Below, piece by piece: positions 1 to 7,953 of a stretch of 64,000 nt of DNA. The notes under the pieces are model-generated. The model saw nothing but the letters and a program-made list of their open reading frames with translations. It was not told the origin of the DNA and ran no database searches. The stretch spans positions 62,001-126,000 of the forward strand of contig NZ_BOOY01000025.1 in assembly GCF_016863475.1 (NCBI RefSeq). The letters run 5' to 3'. Every line of letters starts with the position of its first letter. Position 1 is the first letter of the stretch. The position numbers were made by a program, and so were the translations under genes. The DNA comes from Spirilliplanes yamanashiensis (lineage in GTDB: Bacteria; Actinomycetota; Actinomycetes; Mycobacteriales; Micromonosporaceae).

Positions 1-410
1 GTGCGGTGCAGGTCTACCCGGGTTCGGTGGCCTACCTGGAGGCTGCGCGGGCGGCCGGGCTGCGCCGCGCCGTGGTGTCGGCCAGTGCCAACTGCCGGGA
101 TGTTCTGCGCGCGGCGCGCATCGAGGACATGCTGGAGGTGCGGGTCGACGGCGTCGTCGCCCGCGAGCTCGGGCTGCCCGGCAAGCCGATGCCGGACACG
201 TTCCTCGAGGGCGCCCGCCGGCTCGGCGTCGATCCGGCCGCGTGTGTCGTCTTCGAGGACGCGTTGGCAGGAGTCGCGGCGGGCCGGGCGGGGAACTTCG
301 GGTACGTCGTCGGCGTCGACCGGGTGGGTCAGGCCGACGAGCTGAAGGCGCACGGGGCCGACATCGTCGTCAAGGACCTCGCGGAGCTGCTGGATACCCC
401 CACCGGCTGA
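1..410 (+). CDS. Beta-phosphoglucomutase-like HAD hydrolase (5' truncated)
   Basis: The gene enters from upstream of the window and the visible reading frame starts at base 3. About 135 C-terminal residues are seen. They contain the HAD motif II segment VVSAS, the motif III lysine in [10 protein letters not shown] and the acidic motif [14 protein letters not shown], the arrangement of the PgmB/beta-phosphoglucomutase subfamily. Such enzymes interconvert beta-glucose 1-phosphate and glucose 6-phosphate in the cytoplasm. The next gene, 177 bp downstream on the same strand, is a GH65 phosphorylase whose family releases beta-glucose 1-phosphate, and this pairing is the strongest reason for the call. 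The catalytic N-terminal DxD and cap domain lie outside the window, so substrate specificity cannot be judged. Confidence 0.8.
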   Translation, partial: AVQVYPGSVAYLEAARAAGLRRAVVSASANCRDVLRAARIEDMLEVRVDGVVARELGLPGKPMPDTFLEGARRLGVDPAACVVFEDALAGVAAGRAGNFGYVVGVDRVGQADELKAHGADIVVKDLAELLDTPTG

Positions 411-587
411 CACGGGGCCGGTTCCAGCCCCGCCGGTCCCGCACCGGCGTATCACAACAACACCACACCCCTTCCTCACAGATGAGCGGTGCCGGCCTCG
501 ACCGACCCCGCCGCCGAGGGCCTCGCCGTGGGCAGAACGGCGGCCGCTCCCGGTGTTCCGCACATCCTGATACCGAGAGGCACCACC

Positions 588-2948
588 GTGATCCGTGAAC
601 GGGCCTATCCCGTCGATCCGTGGCACATCCGCGAGACCCGGCTGGATCTCGACGTGCTGGCCCAGTCGGAGTCCGTCTTCGCGCTCTCCAACGGCCACAT
701 CGGCCTGCGGGGCAACCTCGACGAGGGCGAACCGCACGGCCTTCCGGGTACCTACCTGAACTCGTTCTACGAGCTGCGCCCGCTGCCGTACGCCGAGGCC
801 GGCTACGGCTTCCCCGAGTCGGGCCAGACCGTCGTGAACGTCACCAACGCCAAGCCGATCCGGCTGCTCGTCGACGACGAGCCGTTCGACGTGCGGTACG
901 GCGACCTGCGCAGCCACGAGCGGGTGCTCGACCTGCGCGCCGGCACGCTGGAGCGGACCGTCGAGTGGGTGTCCCCGGCCGGCCAGGCCGTCCGGGTGAA
1001 GTCGACCCGGCTCGTGTCGTTCACCCAGCGCGCCGTCGTGGCGATCTGCTACGAGGTGGAGCCGCTGGAGGGCCCGGCCCGGCTCATCGTGCAGTCGGAG
1101 CTGGTGGCCAACGAGTCGCTGCCGCCCACCAGCAAGGACCCGCGCGTCGCCGCCGTGCTCGACCACCCGCTGCAGGCGGAGGAGCTGCTGGACCAGGCCG
1201 CCGGCGGCCTGCTGGTGCACCGCACCAAGGCCAGCAACCTGCGCATGGCCGCGGCGATGGAGCACCTCGTCGAGACGCCGGGCAAGCACGCCGTCACCAC
1301 CGAGGGCCACCCGGACTGGCTGCGCACCACCGTCGCGGCGCAGCTGCAGCCGGGCCAGAAGCTGCGGGTCATCAAGCTGGCCGCGTACGGCTGGTCCAGC
1401 AAGCGGTCGCTGCCCGCCCTGCGCGACCAGGTCGGCGCCGCGCTGGCCAGCGCCCGCCTCACCGGCTGGGACGGCCTCGTCGACGCCCAGCGCGAGTTCC
1501 TGGACGCGTTCTGGGACCACTCCGACGTGCGCGTCGAGGGCGACCCCGAGGTGCAGCAGGCCGTCCGCTTCGGCCTGTTCCACGTGCTGCAAGCCGGCGC
1601 CCGCGCCGAGAAGAGGCCGATCGGCTCCAAGGGCCTCACCGGCCCCGGCTACGACGGCCACACCTTCTGGGACGCCGAGACGTTCGTGCTGCCGGTGCTG
1701 ACGTACACGCAGCCCAGCGCGGCCGCCGACGTGTTGCGCTGGCGGCACGCCACCCTGCCGCTGGCGCGGGAGCGCGCGCAGACGCTCGGCCTCAAGGGCG
1801 CGGCGTTCCCGTGGCGCACCATCCGCGGCCACGAGTGCTCCGCGTACTGGCCGGCCGGCACCGCGGGCTTCCACATCGGCGCGGACATCGCCGATGCGGT
1901 GCGCCGCTACGTGAAGGTCACCGGCGACGTCCAGTTCGAGCGCGAGGTCGGCCTGGAGCTGCTGGTGGAGACGGCCCGGCTGTGGCGCTCGCTGGGCCAC
2001 CACGACCGGCACGGCCGCTTCCACATCGACGGCGTCACCGGCCCGGACGAGTACACCGCGGTCGTCGACGACAACATCTACACCAACCTGATGGCGCAGA
2101 CGAACCTGTACGCGGCCGCCGACGCGGCGCAGCGCCACCCGGACCTGGCCCGCAAGCTCGGCGTGGACGAGGAGGAGACCGCGTCCTGGCGGGACGCGGC
2201 CGCCGCCGTGCACATCCCGTACGACCGGGAGCTGCAGGTGCACCAGCAGTCGGAGGGCTTCACCCGGCTGCAGGAGTGGGACTTCGAGAACACGCCGCCG
2301 GAGGCGTACCCGCTGCTGCTGAACTACCCGTACTTCGACCTGTACCGCAAGCAGGTGGTCAAGCAGGCCGACCTGGTGATGGCGATGTACGTGCGCGGCG
2401 ACGCGTTCACGCCGGAGGAGAAGGCCCGCAACTTCGCCTACTACGACGCCCGCACGGTGCGGGACTCGTCGCTGTCGGCGTGCATCCAGGCCGTCATGGC
2501 CGCCGAGGTGGGCCACCTGGAGCTGGCCCACGACTACCTCGGCGAGGCCGCCCTGATGGACCTGCACGACCTGCACCGCAACGCCCGCGACGGCGTGCAC
2601 ATGGCGTCGCTGGCCGGGTCGTGGATCGCGCTGGTGGCGGGCCTGGGCGGCATGCGCGACTTCGACGGCGTGCTGACGTTCGCGCCGCGCCTGCCCAGCA
2701 AGATCAACCGGCTGGACTTCGCGCTGCTGTGGCGCGGCCTGCGGGTGCGCGTGGACGTGTCGGCCGAGGAGGTCACGTACACGCTGCGCAACGGCGGCGG
2801 CTCGGCCCGGCTGGACATCATCCACCACGGCGAGCCGGTGACGATCACGCAGGTCAAGCCCGTCACGCTGAAGATCCCGCCGGCGCCGCCGAAGGGCCCG
2901 GCGCCGCAGCAGCCGGACGGCCGCGCCCCGGTGCGCCGGGCGGTCTGA
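588..2948 (+). CDS. Glycoside hydrolase family 65 disaccharide phosphorylase
   Basis: Predicted cytoplasmic enzyme of 786 residues, the usual size of GH65 maltose, trehalose, kojibiose or nigerose phosphorylases. These enzymes split an alpha-glucosyl disaccharide with phosphate to glucose plus beta-glucose 1-phosphate. Family landmarks are the N-terminal beta-sandwich start (SNGHIGLRGNLDEGEP), the HTFWDAETFVLPVLTY block, the general-acid glutamate in GPDEY (Glu488) and the C-terminal LPSKINRLDFALLWRG segment. The GTG start at 588 is preferred over an in-frame ATG at 489 because GAGAGG lies about 8 nt upstream and family similarity begins right after it. The partner phosphoglucomutase is immediately upstream; no transporter is adjacent. 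Which disaccharide is used cannot be read from the sequence. Confidence 0.9.
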   Translation: MIRERAYPVDPWHIRETRLDLDVLAQSESVFALSNGHIGLRGNLDEGEPHGLPGTYLNSFYELRPLPYAEAGYGFPESGQTVVNVTNAKPIRLLVDDEPFDVRYGDLRSHERVLDLRAGTLERTVEWVSPAGQAVRVKSTRLVSFTQRAVVAICYEVEPLEGPARLIVQSELVANESLPPTSKDPRVAAVLDHPLQAEELLDQAAGGLLVHRTKASNLRMAAAMEHLVETPGKHAVTTEGHPDWLRTTVAAQLQPGQKLRVIKLAAYGWSSKRSLPALRDQVGAALASARLTGWDGLVDAQREFLDAFWDHSDVRVEGDPEVQQAVRFGLFHVLQAGARAEKRPIGSKGLTGPGYDGHTFWDAETFVLPVLTYTQPSAAADVLRWRHATLPLARERAQTLGLKGAAFPWRTIRGHECSAYWPAGTAGFHIGADIADAVRRYVKVTGDVQFEREVGLELLVETARLWRSLGHHDRHGRFHIDGVTGPDEYTAVVDDNIYTNLMAQTNLYAAADAAQRHPDLARKLGVDEEETASWRDAAAAVHIPYDRELQVHQQSEGFTRLQEWDFENTPPEAYPLLLNYPYFDLYRKQVVKQADLVMAMYVRGDAFTPEEKARNFAYYDARTVRDSSLSACIQAVMAAEVGHLELAHDYLGEAALMDLHDLHRNARDGVHMASLAGSWIALVAGLGGMRDFDGVLTFAPRLPSKINRLDFALLWRGLRVRVDVSAEEVTYTLRNGGGSARLDIIHHGEPVTITQVKPVTLKIPPAPPKGPAPQQPDGRAPVRRAV

Positions 2949-2969
2949 CGGCGCACGACGCACGACGAA

Positions 2970-3000
2970 CGCGGGGGCGGGCCGGTGGCCCGCCCCCGCG
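2970..3000 (+). terminator. Strong hairpin after the GH65 gene
   Basis: Bases 2970-2983 and 2987-3000 are perfect reverse complements (14 bp) around a 3-nt loop, starting 22 nt after the GH65 stop codon. No U-tract follows, as is usual in high-GC actinobacteria. Confidence 0.7.
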
Positions 3001-3061
3001 TGTCGGATCGATGACGGTCGCATCGTCGTGACGGGGTGCGGATGGGCACGCTGGGCCCGTC

Positions 3062-4513
3062 ATGGACCGGGGCGAGTGGGCGGCCGTGCTGGGGCCGGGC
3101 GTGGTGCCCGGCCTGGTCATGCTGGGCGTCGCGTCGGTCGGCGCCACCCGGCCGGTGCTGAGCTGGGACGAGGTGTCGACCGCCGAGGTCGCCGCCCGGT
3201 CGCCCGGGGAGATCTGGGCGCTGCTGCACAACGTGGACGCCGTCCTGGCGCCGTATTACCTGCTCATGCACGCCTGGACGGGCGTCGCCGGGGCGTCGGC
3301 GGCGGACCTGCGGGCGCCGTCGGTGGTGGCGATGGCGGCGGCGGTGGGGCTGGCGGGCGAGCTGGGGCGGCGGCTGTTCTCGCCGCTCGCCGGGCTCACC
3401 GGCGGGCTGCTGCTGTGCCTGCTGCCGAACACGTCCCGGTACGCCGCCGAGGCGCGCCCGTACGCGTTCGCCGTCCTGTTCGCCGTGCTCGGCCTGGTGC
3501 TGCTGCACGCCGCGCTGCGCCGGCCCGGCCCGCTGCGCTGGGGCGGGTACGCGCTGGCGGTGCTGGCGCTCGGCCTCAGCCACGTGGTGGCCCTGACGAC
3601 GCTGGCGGCGCACGCGGTGGCCGCGGGCGCCGTCGCCCGGCGCGAGCGGTCGTGGCGGCCGGTGCTGACGTGGGCGGCGGCGGCCGGGCTCGCCGTCCTG
3701 GCGGCCGCGCCGCTGATCGTGCTGGGCCTCGGCCAGCGGGACACCCAGCTGCACTGGCTCGATCCGCTGACCGCGCACCGGCTGCGGGCCGGCCCGCGCG
3801 ACGTCGCCGGGTCGGCGGAGGCGGCGTGGCTGCTGATCGGGCTGGCGCTGGCCGCGGTCTGGCGCCGCCGCGAGCCGCTGGTGGTGCTGACCGTGCTGGG
3901 GCTGGCGCCGGTCGCCGTGGTGGCCGCGGTGTCGCTGCTGGTGGAGCCGTACTGGGTGCCGCGCTACCTGCTGGTGGTGCTGGTGCCGCTGGCGCTGCTG
4001 GCCGGGGTGACGGTGGCCGGGGCGGCGGGCGCCGCCGGCCGCGCCGAGGGCGCCGCGCGGGTGCTGCTGGTGCTGGTGGTCGCCGCGGTGGCCGCGTACC
4101 CCGGGCAGCGGGCCGTGCGCACCCGGACGGCGAAGGCGGGCGCCGACTACGCGACGCTGGCGGCGGTCGTCGAGCGGGGCGCCCGGCCGGGCGACGTGCT
4201 GCTCTACCAGGGCGGGCAGCGGGCGCTGCGGGCCGGCGTCGAGTACTACCTGCGGGGGGCGCGGCAGCGGCCGCCCGACGTGCTGGTGCGGCGGTCGGCG
4301 GCCCGGGCGGCGGCGCTGAACGCCGAGGAGGACCCGGACGTGGCGGGTCGGCTGGCGGCAGCGCCGCGGGTGTGGCTGGTGGTGGCGAGCGCCGACGGCG
4401 ACCCGGTGGACCACAAGCCGAGCGCGCGGGCGGTGCTGCGGCAGCGGTACGCGCCCGCCGGGGTGTGGCGGGTGCACGGGGCCACGGTGGCGCTCTACCA
4501 GCGCCGGCCGTGA
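3062..4513 (+). CDS. GT39-like polyprenyl-phosphate-sugar membrane glycosyltransferase
   Basis: Integral membrane protein of 483 residues with many Leu/Ala/Val-rich helices. The short first extracytoplasmic loop carries an Asp-Glu pair (LSWDEVST, Asp36-Glu37), the catalytic-type acidic motif of the GT-C/PMT family. The conserved RYAAEARPYA segment follows around residues 124-133. Members transfer mannose or another sugar from a polyprenyl phosphate donor to proteins or envelope glycans on the outer face of the membrane. A non-helical C-terminal region (about 360-483) is probably extracytoplasmic. The gene stands alone, after a terminator and converging on the next gene with a 16-bp gap. Sugar donor and acceptor are unknown. 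Confidence 0.75.
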   Translation: MDRGEWAAVLGPGVVPGLVMLGVASVGATRPVLSWDEVSTAEVAARSPGEIWALLHNVDAVLAPYYLLMHAWTGVAGASAADLRAPSVVAMAAAVGLAGELGRRLFSPLAGLTGGLLLCLLPNTSRYAAEARPYAFAVLFAVLGLVLLHAALRRPGPLRWGGYALAVLALGLSHVVALTTLAAHAVAAGAVARRERSWRPVLTWAAAAGLAVLAAAPLIVLGLGQRDTQLHWLDPLTAHRLRAGPRDVAGSAEAAWLLIGLALAAVWRRREPLVVLTVLGLAPVAVVAAVSLLVEPYWVPRYLLVVLVPLALLAGVTVAGAAGAAGRAEGAARVLLVLVVAAVAAYPGQRAVRTRTAKAGADYATLAAVVERGARPGDVLLYQGGQRALRAGVEYYLRGARQRPPDVLVRRSAARAAALNAEEDPDVAGRLAAAPRVWLVVASADGDPVDHKPSARAVLRQRYAPAGVWRVHGATVALYQRRP

Positions 4514-4529
4514 CCCCGGTCGCCCGTGG

Positions 4530-5570
4530 TCAGAGCATCGACACGTGGACGTGGTCGGTGTGGGCGCTCGGCCCGGAGTACGACTTCCAGCCGGTGGCGG
4601 GGAACCAGATCTGCCGGTACCAGATGACGTAGAGGATGCCCAGCTCGTCGGCGTTGCGGACGAGGAACGCCATCAGGTCGTTGCCGTAGCGGCGCATGTC
4701 GGAGTTGTGCGCGTTGGCGAAGCCCTGGTTCTGCAGCGACCAGTCGCAGGCGCGGCCCTTCGGGTGCTCGAACGGGCCGCCGTTGCGGTGGCAGCCGACG
4801 AACCGGTTGAAGCCGGCCTTCTTCGTCTCCTTGAGCATGTGCAGCGTGCGCGGCGTGATGCAGCCGCTGGTGGTGGGGTCGGGCCGGCTGCACGACTCGG
4901 CGCTGAAGCCGCCGTCGGAGTTGCGCGGGGCGGACGCGGCCTTGCGGGAGGTGGCGTCGACGAAGCCGCTGGTGAGCCGGTTGCCGCCGACCAGGGCCAG
5001 GGCGCTCTCCGCCTCCTTCTTGTTCTTCGCCATGGTCTGCGCCTCTTTCTCGGCCTGCTTGACGGCCTGGTCGAGGGCGACCTTGTTGCGCTCGGCGTTG
5101 TCGGCGGCGGCGACGTACTCGGCCATCTTGTGGCCGTTCAGCTCGCCGAGCTCACCGAGCGACATGGCGCGCTGGATGAAGTTGTCGGAGTCGTGGCTCT
5201 TGAGCATGAACGCGGTGCCGGTCAGCGGCCCGTTGCGGTACGACTGCTTGGCCACGGCGGCCACCTGGGGGAGCAGCGCGTCGCGTGCGGCCTCGGCCTT
5301 CTGCAGTTCGAGCGTGAGCTGGAGCTGGCGCTTCTTGGCCTTGGCGAGGTTGTTGCGCGCCTCGACGTAGCGGCGGCCGGTGGACTCCAGGACGTCGCTG
5401 AGGAGCTTGTCGCCGCCCTCGTCGGGGCCCTCCTCGTCGCCGGGGGCGGTCAGCACCGGCGCCTGCGGGGGCGCGGCGGTGGCGGGGCCCACGGGCGCGA
5501 GGACGAGCGCGCCCGTGACGACGAGCGGCGCCAATGCCAGTGCTGTCCACCGGCGGAAACGTGCCGTCAT
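4530..5570 (-). CDS. Secreted coiled-coil protein with M15-like (ARB-07466-type) C-terminal domain
   Basis: Predicted 346-residue exported protein. Residues 1-32 form a Sec-type signal peptide ending TAAPP. Residues about 50-185 are Lys/Glu/Ala-rich and predicted coiled coil. From about 230 to the end lies a cysteine-containing globular domain with EHPKGRACDW and a terminal HTDHVHVSM. The spacing of H-x6-D followed by H-x-H resembles the zinc site of M15 D-Ala-D-Ala peptidases (inference). A peptidoglycan-directed role is suggested by the coiled-coil plus peptidase layout and by the c-di-AMP riboswitch in its leader. It is a paralogue of the divergent gene at 6103. The ATG at 5570 follows AGGAAGGA at 5584-5577. 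Confidence 0.75.
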   Translation of the reverse strand: MTARFRRWTALALAPLVVTGALVLAPVGPATAAPPQAPVLTAPGDEEGPDEGGDKLLSDVLESTGRRYVEARNNLAKAKKRQLQLTLELQKAEAARDALLPQVAAVAKQSYRNGPLTGTAFMLKSHDSDNFIQRAMSLGELGELNGHKMAEYVAAADNAERNKVALDQAVKQAEKEAQTMAKNKKEAESALALVGGNRLTSGFVDATSRKAASAPRNSDGGFSAESCSRPDPTTSGCITPRTLHMLKETKKAGFNRFVGCHRNGGPFEHPKGRACDWSLQNQGFANAHNSDMRRYGNDLMAFLVRNADELGILYVIWYRQIWFPATGWKSYSGPSAHTDHVHVSML

Positions 5571-5586
5571 TCATGTTCCTTCCTGT

Positions 5587-5705
5587 GGCCGCCGACCGGG
5601 TTAGCTGACGGGTTCGGGACGGAAGCGATCCCTACCGCAACGTGCGGATTCACCCCAGGAACGGTGGTTCCCCGACTCGCCCCGAGGGGCGATTAGGCGG
5701 CGGCC
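5587..5705 (-). ncRNA. c-di-AMP (ydaO/yuaA) riboswitch, leader of the 4530-5570 gene
   Basis: On the minus strand the leader shows the hallmarks of the ydaO class: a closing stem (GGCCGCC at 5705-5699 with GGCGGCC at 5593-5587), a GGGGAACC block, a GGGGTGAATCC block and the very conserved CCGAACCCGTCAGCTAAC near the 3' end. In streptomycetes this class lies upstream of cell-wall hydrolases such as rpfA, and c-di-AMP lowers expression. The 3' stem ends only a few bases before the ribosome binding site. Recognition is by consensus memory, not by a covariance search. Confidence 0.88.
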
Positions 5706-5748
5706 TGGCGGCACCGGTGGGTGCCTGTTCGGGCCATGGCCGCGCGCT

Positions 5749-5777
5749 AGCTTACCCGATGACGCATGCCGAATCAG
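5749..5777 (-). promoter_or_regulatory. Possible promoter for the minus-strand riboswitch transcript
   Basis: On the minus strand a TAAGCT hexamer (5754-5749) lies 17 nt downstream of CTGATT (5777-5772). Transcription would begin about 35 nt before the riboswitch stem. Weak match; position makes it plausible. Confidence 0.35.
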
Positions 5778-5910
5778 CGGGCGAAACCGTTACCGCGCAA
5801 CGACTGTCGGTGAACTCCGTCGCAGGCGGGCCGTAACCCCGCATCCACGTGAATCGTTACGTTCGTCACTATGACAACGTGTAGTCAATTGATTGCGCTC
5901 AGCAGCGAAC

Positions 5911-5939
5911 CTGGCAATTCCCGGATTACCCGCTAGTCT
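5911..5939 (+). promoter_or_regulatory. Possible promoter for the plus-strand riboswitch transcript
   Basis: CTGGCA (5911-5916), a 17-nt spacer and TAGTCT (5934-5939) precede the riboswitch stem by about 28 nt. Only a partial sigma-70-type match. Confidence 0.35.
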
Positions 5940-5967
5940 TCGACACGGCCTCCGCATCCCCCGCGGC

Positions 5968-6086
5968 GGCCGCCGCCTAATCGCCTCCGGGCGAGCCGGG
6001 GAACCACCGTCCCATGGGGTGAATCCGCGTCCGCGCGGTAGGGATCGCTTCCGTCCCGAACCCGTCAGCTAACTCGGTCGGCGGCC
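5968..6086 (+). ncRNA. c-di-AMP (ydaO/yuaA) riboswitch, leader of the 6103-7158 gene
   Basis: Nearly the same sequence as the minus-strand element at 5587-5705, with closing stem GGCCGCC (5968-5974) and GGCGGCC (6080-6086), the GGGGAACC and GGGGTGAATCC blocks and CCGAACCCGTCAGCTAAC. Conservation is highest in the ligand-binding core and lower in the peripheral loops, as expected for two functional copies. The ribosome binding site follows directly at 6091-6096. Confidence 0.9.
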
Positions 6087-6102
6087 GACGGAAGGAAGAA
6101 AC

Positions 6103-7158
6103 GTGAGGTCGACCGACCATGTCCGCCGACGGCTGACCGCCGTCCTGGCCCTGGCCATGGCGGCCACGGGCGCGACCGTGTTGGCGCCCGCCCCGGCCGT
6201 GGCCGCGCCCGTCCCGCAGGCCCCGGTGCTGCGCGCGCCGGGCGACGAGCGCGACGACGAGGGTGGCACCGACAACCTGCGCAAGCAGCTCGACGCCGCC
6301 TCGCGCGGCTTCCTGGAAGCCCAGGAGGCCCTGGCCGCCTCGAAGAAGAAGCAGGCCGAGCTCGCCGCCCACCTGAAGACCGTCGAGGCCGAGCTGGCCA
6401 CCCGGTCCGCCTCCGTCGGCGAGATCGCCGACCAGGCGTACCGCGTGGGCCGCGTCGGCCCGCTGCAGGTCATCCTCAACGCCGGCTCGCCGTCCGGCTT
6501 CCTCGACAAGGCGTCGACCCTGCAGGCCGTCGCCGTCCGCGAGGACCGCACGATCCGCGCCCTGCAGCAGACCCGCACCGCCGAGCAGCAGGCCAAGACC
6601 GCCATCGAGCTGGAGATCCGCAACCAGCAGAAGCAGGTCGACACGATGGCCGCCCGCAAGAAGCAGGCCGAGAACGCCCTCAAGGCCGCCCAGGTCGGCG
6701 GCGACGCCGCCGACGCCCCGAGCGGCGGCAGCAGCGGCGGCTCCTCGCGGGCCGCCTCGTTCAGCGGCTCCAGCGGCTCCTGCTCGGCGAACGACCCGAC
6801 CACGTCGGGCTGCATCACGCCGCGCACGCTGCACGCGCTCAAGCAGGCCCAGAACGCCGGCTTCAAGCGCTTCGTCTCCTGCTTCCGCTCCGGCGGCGGC
6901 GGCGAGCACCCGAAGGGCCGGGCCTGCGACTTCGCGGCCCAGAAGAACGGCTTCGGCGGGGTCGCCAGCGGCGGCGACAAGACGTACGGCACCAACCTGG
7001 CGAACTACTACATCAACAACGCGAGCCGCCTGGGCGTGCTGTACGTCATCTGGTTCAAGCGCATCTGGCTGCCGAGCAGTGGCTGGCGGGCGTACTCGCG
7101 GGGCAACGGCGACCCGTCGAGTGACCACACCAACCACGTGCACCTGTCGATGCGCTGA
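6103..7158 (+). CDS. Secreted coiled-coil protein with M15-like C-terminal domain (paralogue)
   Basis: Predicted 351-residue exported protein with the same layout as the divergent 4530-5570 gene: signal peptide to about residue 34 (ending VAAPV), an Ala/Lys/Glu/Gln-rich coiled coil to about 215, a Gly/Ser linker and the cysteine-containing C-terminal domain. The domain keeps DPTTSGCITPRTLH, GEHPKGRACDF, LYVIWFKRIW and a terminal TNHVHLSM, so the putative metal-binding H/D/HxH set is conserved in both copies. The GTG start at 6103 is set by GAAGGA at 6091. It is controlled by the upstream c-di-AMP riboswitch. An envelope-remodelling hydrolase is the best guess; catalytic activity is not demonstrated. 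Confidence 0.75.
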   Translation: MRSTDHVRRRLTAVLALAMAATGATVLAPAPAVAAPVPQAPVLRAPGDERDDEGGTDNLRKQLDAASRGFLEAQEALAASKKKQAELAAHLKTVEAELATRSASVGEIADQAYRVGRVGPLQVILNAGSPSGFLDKASTLQAVAVREDRTIRALQQTRTAEQQAKTAIELEIRNQQKQVDTMAARKKQAENALKAAQVGGDAADAPSGGSSGGSSRAASFSGSSGSCSANDPTTSGCITPRTLHALKQAQNAGFKRFVSCFRSGGGGEHPKGRACDFAAQKNGFGGVASGGDKTYGTNLANYYINNASRLGVLYVIWFKRIWLPSSGWRAYSRGNGDPSSDHTNHVHLSMR

Positions 7159-7168
7159 CGCGCGGGTG

Positions 7169-7202
7169 TCATGGGCGGGGAGCGACTACTTCCCGCCCAT
7201 GA
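7169..7202. terminator. Bidirectional hairpin between convergent genes
   Basis: Bases 7169-7179 pair with 7192-7202 (11 bp, plus a possible G-U). It serves the plus-strand riboswitch gene. The right arm contains the last codons of the convergent ATPase gene, so it can also act for that transcript. Confidence 0.55.
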
Positions 7203-7953
7203 AGCGCTCGTACTCCTTGAGCACGTCCTCGGTGGGGCCGTCGGCGCGGATGACGCCCGACTCCAGCCAGATGCTGCGCTCGCAGGTGTCGCGGATCGAC
7301 TGGTTGGTGTGGCTGACCAGGAACACCGTGCCGGCCTCGGCGCGCAGGTCGCGGACCCGCTGCTCGCTGCGGCGGCGGAACTTCGCGTCGCCGGTGGCGA
7401 GGGCCTCGTCGATCAGCAGCACGTCGTGCTTCTTCGCCGCGGCGATGGAGAAGCGCAGGCGGGCCGCCATGCCGGACGAGTAGGTGCGCATCGGCAGCGA
7501 GCTGAAGTCGCCACGCTCGTTGATGCCCGAGAACTCGATGATGTCCGCCGACCGCTCCTTGACCTGCGCGGGCGTCATGCCCATCGCGAGGCAGCCGAGC
7601 ACCACGTTGCGCTCGCCGGACAGGTCGTTCATCAGGGCGGCGTTCACGCCGAGCAGCGACGGCTGGCCCTGCGTGTAGAGCCCGCCGCGCTCGGTCGGCA
7701 GCAGGCCGGCGATGGCCCGCAGCAGGGTCGACTTCCCGGAGCCGTTGCTGCCGATCAGGCCGATCGCCTCGCCCCGGTACGCCACGAAGCTGACGCCCTT
7801 GATGGCGTGCACCTCGCGGATCGAGGCGAGCTTGCTGCCGGTGACGATGCGCTTGAGGCTCGACACGGGGCTGGTCGGCGCCGTGGCGCCGTGCACCCGG
7901 TAGACGACGTGGACGTCGTCGACGATGACGGTGGGGATGCGCTCGTCAGCCAC
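7186..7953 (-). CDS. Wzt-like polysaccharide/teichoic acid export ABC ATPase
   Basis: Predicted 255-residue ATPase with Walker A GSNGSGKST, ABC signature YSSGM, Walker B HDVLLIDEAL and H-loop VSHT. The motif set and the N-terminal extension before the nucleotide-binding domain match the TagH/Wzt/RfbB export subfamily that drives undecaprenyl-linked glycan export. There is no C-terminal substrate-binding domain. GTG at 7953 is the chosen start: AAGGAG lies 7 nt upstream, and the start overlaps the permease stop. An in-frame GTG at 7971 is possible but would lie inside that ribosome binding site. It forms a two-gene unit with the permease; no polysaccharide synthesis genes are in the window. 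Confidence 0.88.
   Translation of the reverse strand: MADERIPTVIVDDVHVVYRVHGATAPTSPVSSLKRIVTGSKLASIREVHAIKGVSFVAYRGEAIGLIGSNGSGKSTLLRAIAGLLPTERGGLYTQGQPSLLGVNAALMNDLSGERNVVLGCLAMGMTPAQVKERSADIIEFSGINERGDFSSLPMRTYSSGMAARLRFSIAAAKKHDVLLIDEALATGDAKFRRRSEQRVRDLRAEAGTVFLVSHTNQSIRDTCERSIWLESGVIRADGPTEDVLKEYERFMGGK

Noticed and set aside
489-587. Upstream in-frame extension of the GH65 gene
   Set aside because: No similarity to the family, no ribosome binding site at 489, while GTG at 588 has one and starts the conserved region.
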